From Periplaneta americana (lineage: Eukaryota > Arthropoda > Insecta > Blattodea > Blattidae): a stretch of DNA of 64,000 nucleotides. This document shows, in pieces, positions 58,233-64,000 of the stretch; position 1 is the first letter of the stretch; each line of letters begins with the position of its first letter. Where the stretch lies: contig NC_091126.1 in assembly GCF_040183065.1 (NCBI RefSeq), forward strand, positions 147,400,204-147,464,203. Reading direction: 5' to 3'. The notes under the pieces were generated by a model that made no database searches, was not told where the DNA came from, and saw nothing but the letters and a program-made list of their open reading frames with translations. A program made the position numbers and the translations under genes.

Positions 58233-59426
58233 GACCTAGATAATCCATGGCGCCACAGCCCTTGCAGAGCCCAGACCGATCAGCCGCCTGCTGGCCTCAC
58301 GTTCACACCCCGAAGCAGAGGTGGACGATCATCCAACCAGAATGGAGGCATCGTACTACTTGCTCATGTAACGCTTTGAGTATATCCTCACAAGTCAAAT
58401 ATTTAGGCATTATTATTGACCAACATTTAAAAGGCACAAGCATATCTCCTTCCTGTGTAACAGATTGCGTAAAACAATCCACAAATTTTCCATTCTACGC
58501 TCTTATTTACCTGTTTATGTTCTGCGTACTGTGTACTTAGCTCTGTTTCAATCAATAATTCAGTATGGTATTTTAGGTTGGGGAGGAATGGCAAAATCGA
58601 CTCTCCATCCTTTAAATTTGCTCCAAAAAAGAATTATCAAAATATGTCTATATAAACCTTTTGATTACCCAACAAAATTAATTTTTCAGGAATTTGGTGT
58701 ATCAAATCTAGAACAAATTTATAAACAAACATTGCTGATTTACTTCCATAAAAACCACAATAAATTTAAATTTGATCCTCACGAATACCATACGAGACAA
58801 AATTAGAGTTTCTTTCTAAATACTCCCAAATGCCACGCAACTGCTGGATTAAAACACAGCAGAAGTTTTGGACCCAAAATATATAATGAATTAATTAGAG
58901 CTTACCCTGAGCTAAGTACACTTAACACACACAGATTTAAGAAACAAATCAGATTAATTATTTAATTGTTTAAGTTAATTGAGTTAAAAATTGATACTCT
59001 AATATTTATGTACTTTTGTATTTTCTATTTGTATATAGACCCTATTATTACATGCTGTATTATTTTACCATTTATTAATGTTATTGTGCTCAATGAACTC
59101 TCTTAATTTTGTGATATATTTTGTATGACTGATCTGAACTGCGCCCGAGCACGAGCTTCTGCTCTTTCGGGCTGCAATGCCTAATGTAGCTCAAGTGTAT
59201 GGTTAGCACGATGATCCTCCAAGTCGTTATAGCTGGCTTTCGCAACCGGATTTCGCTACCTATCGTAGCTCCCAAAGTGCATCACGATGCTGGGTGGGCA
59301 CCGGTCCCATACACGAGCCGAATTTTCATGAGAAAATTTCTTCCCCCATGAGGACTCGAACCAGCGCGCATTCCGTAACGCGAGTTCTAGGCAGGATGCC
59401 TTAGGCCATGACATCACGGCGCGAGA
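58233..59426 (-). mobile_element. SINE-D inserted in the LINE, itself split by another LINE
   Basis: Pieces 58233-58371 and 59191-59426 (tggttagcacgatgatcctc, ggtgggcaccggtcccatac, gactcgaaccagcg). Target duplication gagacctagat on the left (58221-58231) and gagacgtagat on the right (59429-59439). Confidence 0.78.
58372..59190 (+). mobile_element. LINE 3' fragment (hairpin-tail family) inside SINE-D
   Basis: Encodes SSQVKYLGIIIDQHLKG, VYVLRTVYLALFQSIIQYGI, LGWGGMAKSTLHPLNLLQKR and VSNLEQIYKQTLLIYFHKNH. It then runs through a 3' UTR to the stem-loop gcccgagcacgag/ctctttcgggc. Same family as 5575-6107. One frame change near 58490. Confidence 0.8.
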
Positions 59427-59659
59427 CACCGAGACGTAGATGGTAGAATAATTTTAAAATGGATTTGAGGGAGGTGGGATATGATGATAAAGACTGGATT
59501 AATCTTGGAAAGGATGGGGTTCGATGGCGGGTTTATGTGAGGGCGGCAATGAACCTTCGAGTTCCTTAAAAAGCCATTTGAAAGTAAGTAAGTAATAATA
59601 ACAGTGGCGCAGCCAGAATTTGGTTCTGAGGAAAAGTTTGAAATTAAAAAAAAAAAAAA

Positions 59660-60500
59660 AACTATAATACAGGTTCCGGCAAAATGATCTCCCCGATTTG
59701 AAACATAAATAAAAAGAGCAACATACAAGCAACATACATCCAATTCAAAATTTTACTTTACCATCTTACAGAAGAATGCTTCCCATTTTGACATCACTTT
59801 ATTTTAAAGATAATATCGTCCAAATGCTTGTCCTCACAAGCTACAGGCCTACATCTTTGAAACAGTCACTGTGCGTCCTTCTTCCTCAAAAACGAATGGC
59901 TGTATTATTCCAAATTGTGCAACAGCACGCCAAACAGTAACACTCTCGCTATGGAGAGATCGCTGATGCATTTCTCGAAGATTTTCAAGGGCCCAATACC
60001 GAAGGTTTTGTTTGTTGACGCAGCCCGACAAATGAAAATGAGGTTAGTCACTACTGAGCACAACAGTGTCACCTGGAACATTTACCAATATGGTCTCGCA
60101 AGCATCATTCTTGGCGGCTGAGCCAGTCACGTTGCCGAAATTCCTCAGCCACCATAGCTTTGTAGGGATGAGGTGTAAGATTCGTTTAACAATCCGACCA
60201 GATATTTCCAATGTCCAAGCATGTTTAATGGCTGAACATCGTGGAGAAGTGGTAACAGCGTACCTCTCTGCTGCGATATTCTCGGGAGTCCGAGCTTTGC
60301 GACATCTACCGGATGACTTCTGTTTGAAAGTTGGACTTTTGTCTGAAATTTCTCATCAATAACAATATGGTTTTCTTATCAGGAATTCTTTAGTGACGAC
60401 CTACTTTACCCATGAGTACGAATTTGTCACTGCGTTGCAATATGCTTCAACAACAAATGCACGATGTTCACCTGTCCACGTCATGATGGTAACTGAAATG
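59660..60500 (-). pseudogene. Tc1/mariner-like transposase with DUF4817-type N-terminus
   Basis: The minus strand has MTWTGEHRAFVVEAY near 60490 (DUF4817-like start), helix-turn-helix pieces, and near 60030 SGCVNKQNLRYWALENLREM, RSLHSESVTVWRAVAQFGII, the segment after the first catalytic Asp. Many breaks; the DNA after VTVSKM is missing up to a terminal repeat-like gttccggcaaaatgatctcc at about 59671. Confidence 0.65.
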
Positions 60501-60619
60501 GCATGGCTTGTGCTGCTCAAAGACATATACCACTTAAGCGCAACTATCAAGAAACCTGTGCGGAGGCCAATTCAAACCGGGGAAGGCATTTCGTTGTGCT
60601 CTGTACTGTACACACGGTA

Positions 60620-61000
60620 ACAAAACTTAAAATGTGTCATTATTTATATATAATTACAGTCTGAATGAAACAGATGTTCCCTTTAGACTAAACAGATCCC
60701 CAACTAAATCATACAAAAATACATTTGCTGCTGAATCCATTTTGCCACAAATGCAGCATATGCTTTCTCGGCAACAACGCAGTTATGCACATGCGCAATG
60801 ACTTATCACGACATGGCAGTAAAAAAATCCTTTTGAGTTTATTTTTCACACCACGTATCGCTTATTGTTCTGATGCGTAAATATGAGATGTAAATTTTTC
60901 TCGCTGCAGTTCACTTCGTCGTATATTACCCTTACAACATAGGTTACATTTCATTGCACTTCTTTTAAAGTAGGCACGTTCAGAATTCAAGAGAAGATTT
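60620..61000. other. No gene recognised
   Basis: No coding or repeat structure named. Confidence 0.4.
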
Positions 61001-61004
61001 TGTC

Positions 61005-61513
61005 ATCTAGTCTGCTGTCAAAAAATCAAAGTTAGAATTTATAAAACAGTTATATTACCGGTTGTTCTGTATGGTTATGAAACGTGGACTCTCACTTTGA
61101 GAGAGGAACAAAGATTAAGGGTGTTTGAGAATATGAATCTTAGGAAAATATTTGGGGCTAAGAGGGATGAAGTTATAGGAGAACGGAGAAAGTTACACAA
61201 CGCTGAACTGCACGCATTGTATTCTTCACCTGACATAATTAGGAACATTAAATTCAGACGTTTGAGATGGGCAGGGCATGTAGCACGTATGGGTGAATCT
61301 AGAAATGCATATAGAGTGTTAGTTGGGAGACCGGAGGGAAAAAGACCTTTGGGATGGCCGAGACGTAGATGGGAGTATAATATTAAAATGGATTTGAGGG
61401 AGGCATGATATGATGATAGAGACTGGATTAATCGCACAGGATAGGGACCGATGGCGGGCTTATGTGAGGACGGCAATGAACCTGCGGGTTCCTTAAACGC
61501 CATTTGTAAGTAA
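61005..61513 (+). mobile_element. LINE 3' end (family 1)
   Basis: Encodes REEQRLRVFENMNLRKIFGA, SSPDIIRNIKFRRLRWAGHV and GRPEGKRPLGWPRRRWEY. A frame change near 61408 precedes the end AAMNLRVP-like and the gtaagtaagta tail. Closest in wording to 19540-19997. Confidence 0.83.
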
Positions 61514-61524
61514 GTATTGAGCTT

Positions 61525-61552
61525 CGTGACTGTATATACTAGACCGTTCTTG
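61525..61552. mobile_element. Right-end fragment of the 183-bp hAT MITE family
   Basis: gagcttcgtgactgtatata then ctagac; only the terminal repeat remains. Confidence 0.6.
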
Positions 61553-61717
61553 TTCTTCTTGTTCTTTCGTTGCCGAGCTACCAGACGAGGAATCTATTTG
61601 CCGCACCATTAAACATTATCATGCCATAGGTCTTATGAAAAATAAATCGACTCTCACATGATGTTTAACGGTGCAGCAAATAGCATCCTTGTGTGCTTTC
61701 TTTTAACGCCAACGAAA
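61553..61717. mobile_element. Foldback MITE, about 165 bp
   Basis: Left gttctttcgttgccgagcta, ctatttgccgcaccattaaa; right, inverted, tttaacggtgcagcaaatag, cgccaacgaaagaac. Confidence 0.75.
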
Positions 61718-61729
61718 GAACCAAAATGG

Positions 61730-62965
61730 CGGGCGATTATATTATTTACCGAGCCTTAGGTAGTGCATAATATCATCGACAGTGAATGACAAGACTCACA
61801 CTTTAAATGTAGCCAACCTGCAACGTGATTGGCTGCAGGAAATAAGAGCGACGCGACTATAACATACTCTCCCATTACCACCTGCTCAGCCACATGACCT
61901 AATTCAAGCCTCTGATTGGATTTGCGTGGAGTTGGCTGCTATTGTCATGCTTACACTTAGAAGGTGGCCGTCTTTGTAATGAAGGCTTGTTTTTAAAGCG
62001 TGATTTAACACATTTCTACCTGCTTTTAACAGAAAATAATAACGAATTCGGATTCCACGTACAATTTTCCATAAGAATAACACTTAACCCCACTTTCGAA
62101 AAAAATGAACTTGGCCGTCAAAACTTGCTCAGTCCATTTTGCCATATTTAAGATTTATACGTATATACGAATATGTTTGAGACTCTACCATTATATTACA
62201 AACTTATCTTCTTCCAAAACAACGCCAACCCTTGTCTAAAATTTGTGTTATTGTTCATGTCACTTCAAAACTCGCTCAGTCCATAAAACAGTGTACAAAA
62301 AAAAAAAAAAAAAAAACTAATCCAGTTCTTTCACAAAAATGGACTAAACGCTCTTCAATTCTGCAGCTATTAATTATATTATAGAGGAAATTAAATACAT
62401 ATGCTTAGGACTTAGGTTAATTATGCAAAGCAATTTGGATAGATATTTTTAGCCTCAGTTTTTCATGTGAAAAATTGATTGAGACAAACTTAGGAAATAT
62501 TAAGAAAAGAGCGCATAAATTCACATTTAATAAAGATAATACAAATATTATAACATAATTCAATGGTTCAAATTAATTAGCAATCAAAACATAAGCACAG
62601 ACGGAGAGAGAACCGTTTCCTTGGGGGGGGGGGGGGAAACAAAATCATAAAATCCCGATAAAACGAGATTATGGGGGACATAATTTATATCCTCTCCCCC
62701 ATTATAGCTTGACCTTGTTACAGTATATAGGAATATGATCATTTAATAAAGGTATTGTAAAATAAAGTAAAATTGTAACAAAATATAAGACTATTTTACT
62801 TTTTTTTTTCCTCTTGTACAGAGGAGGGACCCGAAGACTTGCACTGCAGTCTGAGGCTTATTGTACTTACCACTCCTATTTTGTGAATGATTGGGTAGCC
62901 GAACAGCCGCGCTCTTGTACAAATACAGCATGCCACACAGGGAACTTAATCCGGGCTATTGTATG
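61730..62965. other. No gene recognised
   Basis: AT-rich, with a run of about 20 A at 62299 and a run of 13-14 G near 62620. No frame I can support. Confidence 0.4.
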
Positions 62966-62969
62966 GATG

Positions 62970-63165
62970 ATGATATGTGAGTTAATGATGGCGAAATAAG
63001 TCTGAGGTGCAACACCGAAAATTACCCAGCAATTCTGCTTCAATTGATTGAAGAAAAACCCGGAAAAACCCGAACCAAGTATCTTGTCGCGAAGATTTGA
63101 ACCTGGGCCCACTTGTTTCATGGTCAGATGTGCTAACCATTACTCCACAGCGGTGGACCAATTTT
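62970..63165 (-). mobile_element. SINE-B copy, tail missing
   Basis: gcaacaccgaaaattaccca, gaaaaacccggaaaaaccc, and head complement ctaaccattactccacagcg. Confidence 0.75.
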
Positions 63166-63179
63166 ACATTTAATTTATC

Positions 63180-64000
63180 TGTTTATTTAAAAAAGCAAGA
63201 TGTCATATGAAATATAAATTCTAATTATTTTATTTAATCTCGTCTTTAAGTTTACACATTATATCGGAATCACTTTTCTTTTTTCTGCATTGTTCTGTAG
63301 TACCGTATGTCATTCATATTTCTCCAAATGGCTGCTTGAACACTTGTAGAGTTTTAACACATCAGTACTGTCTGTTACAAAAGAAAGATTACAGTGCTTT
63401 CATTCCTCAAATGAGGTATAGAAATTCCTTTACATTCAGAAATTTAAAATAAATATTACAGTCCAGACACATGATCTGAAGACATTAATTCGTCAATTTA
63501 AGCACAGAAACTTAATCATAAACAAAAGCAAGAAAAATATTTTGAATTCAACATTTCCTAACGTTAATAGAAAAAAAAAGGGTTCGGCCAAGTTTGGGGC
63601 GGCAGTGCCTCCCTATGCCTCCCCCCCCCCATAACTCCGCCTATGCACATAAGCACCAATAAGGGAGGCCAACAAGATGTAGTGTGTCTCCAATTTTATT
63701 CAATAGGCCTATAAACAGATTAATCCAGGAATGGAATTAAATTCTAAATTATGGCATACAATTGACAAGAAAGAAATCAGACTGTTACAAACAATATTAT
63801 ATGCCAATGATCAATTATAATAGCCTATTCTTATCAAATTCTGAAGTCAGACTACAGATTTCAACATATTGCATAAAAAGCTATCAAATACGACATGAAA
63901 ATTTTCACTTGAAAATCAAAAGAAATGGTAATGTATGGGAGGAGTGGAATAAAAAAAACACGTGAAAACTGAAATATATGGCAAAATATGAGAACAAAAT
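63180..64000. other. No gene recognised
   Basis: AT-rich; a short C-run near 63627 resembles the end of an eroded repeat. Nothing named. Confidence 0.35.

Larger units (their letters stand above)
58188..59597 (+). mobile_element. LINE family 1 tail, split by a SINE
   Basis: Left piece 58188-58232 (gagtgttagttgggaggccg, aaaacgacctttggggga). Right piece 59427-59597 (gatttgagggaggtgggata through ccttaaaaagccatttg and a gtaa tail). They are contiguous in the family. Confidence 0.8.

Noticed and set aside
1-64000. LTR retrotransposon, retrovirus-like or Polinton-like element
   Set aside because: Every reverse transcriptase block seen has LINE-type context (3' tails, no LTRs), and no capsid, protease-integrase or long terminal repeats were recognised.

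Overview
This window is animal nuclear DNA, almost certainly insect. It is AT-rich, carries spliced genes, and is packed with LINE, SINE, hAT, Tc1/mariner and foldback (MITE) insertions and long (ATT)n and (TA)n tracts. The tRNA-headed SINEs whose 3' end reads gcgtcgttaaataac remind me of cockroach DNA (Periplaneta-like). That species-level guess comes from memory and could not be checked here.

The only host genes I can support are two intact, tandem, minus-strand serine protease genes of the S1A chymotrypsin/brachyurin type. Gene 1 has coding exons between 8366 and 16227; gene 2 between 27673 and 34740. Both have six coding exons of identical sizes (48, 79, 154, 266, 140, 177 nt), identical splice phases and an 864-nt reading frame (287 aa). 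The proteins differ at about a dozen residues. Each has a TATA box, a signal peptide, a propeptide, the His/Asp/Ser triad and a polyadenylation signal. They are probably secreted digestive proteases.

Each gene sits in an arm of a tandem segmental duplication: arm 1 about 5043-19220 and arm 2 about 25371-36110. Aligning the arms by eye separates insertions older than the duplication from newer ones. Arm 1 gained LINE tails, a (TA)n tract, palindromic MITEs, an hAT MITE, a SINE and a 1.08-kb TIR element. Arm 2 gained a LINE, an (ATT)n tract, a MITE, a SINE and a 144-bp tandem duplication. A short third copy of one intron segment lies at 3932-4241.

Region by region: 0.8-3.3 kb holds a broken Tc1 transposase and a nearly whole DD41D element. 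4.2-5.0 kb is a repeat and SINE composite. 5-19 kb is arm 1. 19.2-25.4 kb is LINE and SINE debris plus a complete non-autonomous hAT element. 25.4-36 kb is arm 2, followed by a LINE to 37 kb. 38-46 kb is a dense nest of TIR elements with readable target-site duplications. 47.2-49.1 kb is a LINE with a long reverse transcriptase frame. 49.8-51.5 kb holds a SINE and a large interrupted palindrome. 52-54 kb holds a TIR element, a mariner remnant and a SINE. 54.5-55.1 kb encodes fragments of a protein I cannot assign. 56-60.5 kb is a multi-level nest of SINE, hAT, pogo-like and LINE insertions plus a transposase remnant. 61-64 kb is LINE and SINE remnants and sequence I cannot explain.

I saw no LTR retrotransposon, retrovirus-like or Polinton-like element, no CRISPR array and no convincing stand-alone tRNA or rRNA gene. 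All tRNA-like stretches are SINE heads. Coordinates of repeat edges without a stated target-site duplication are approximate.
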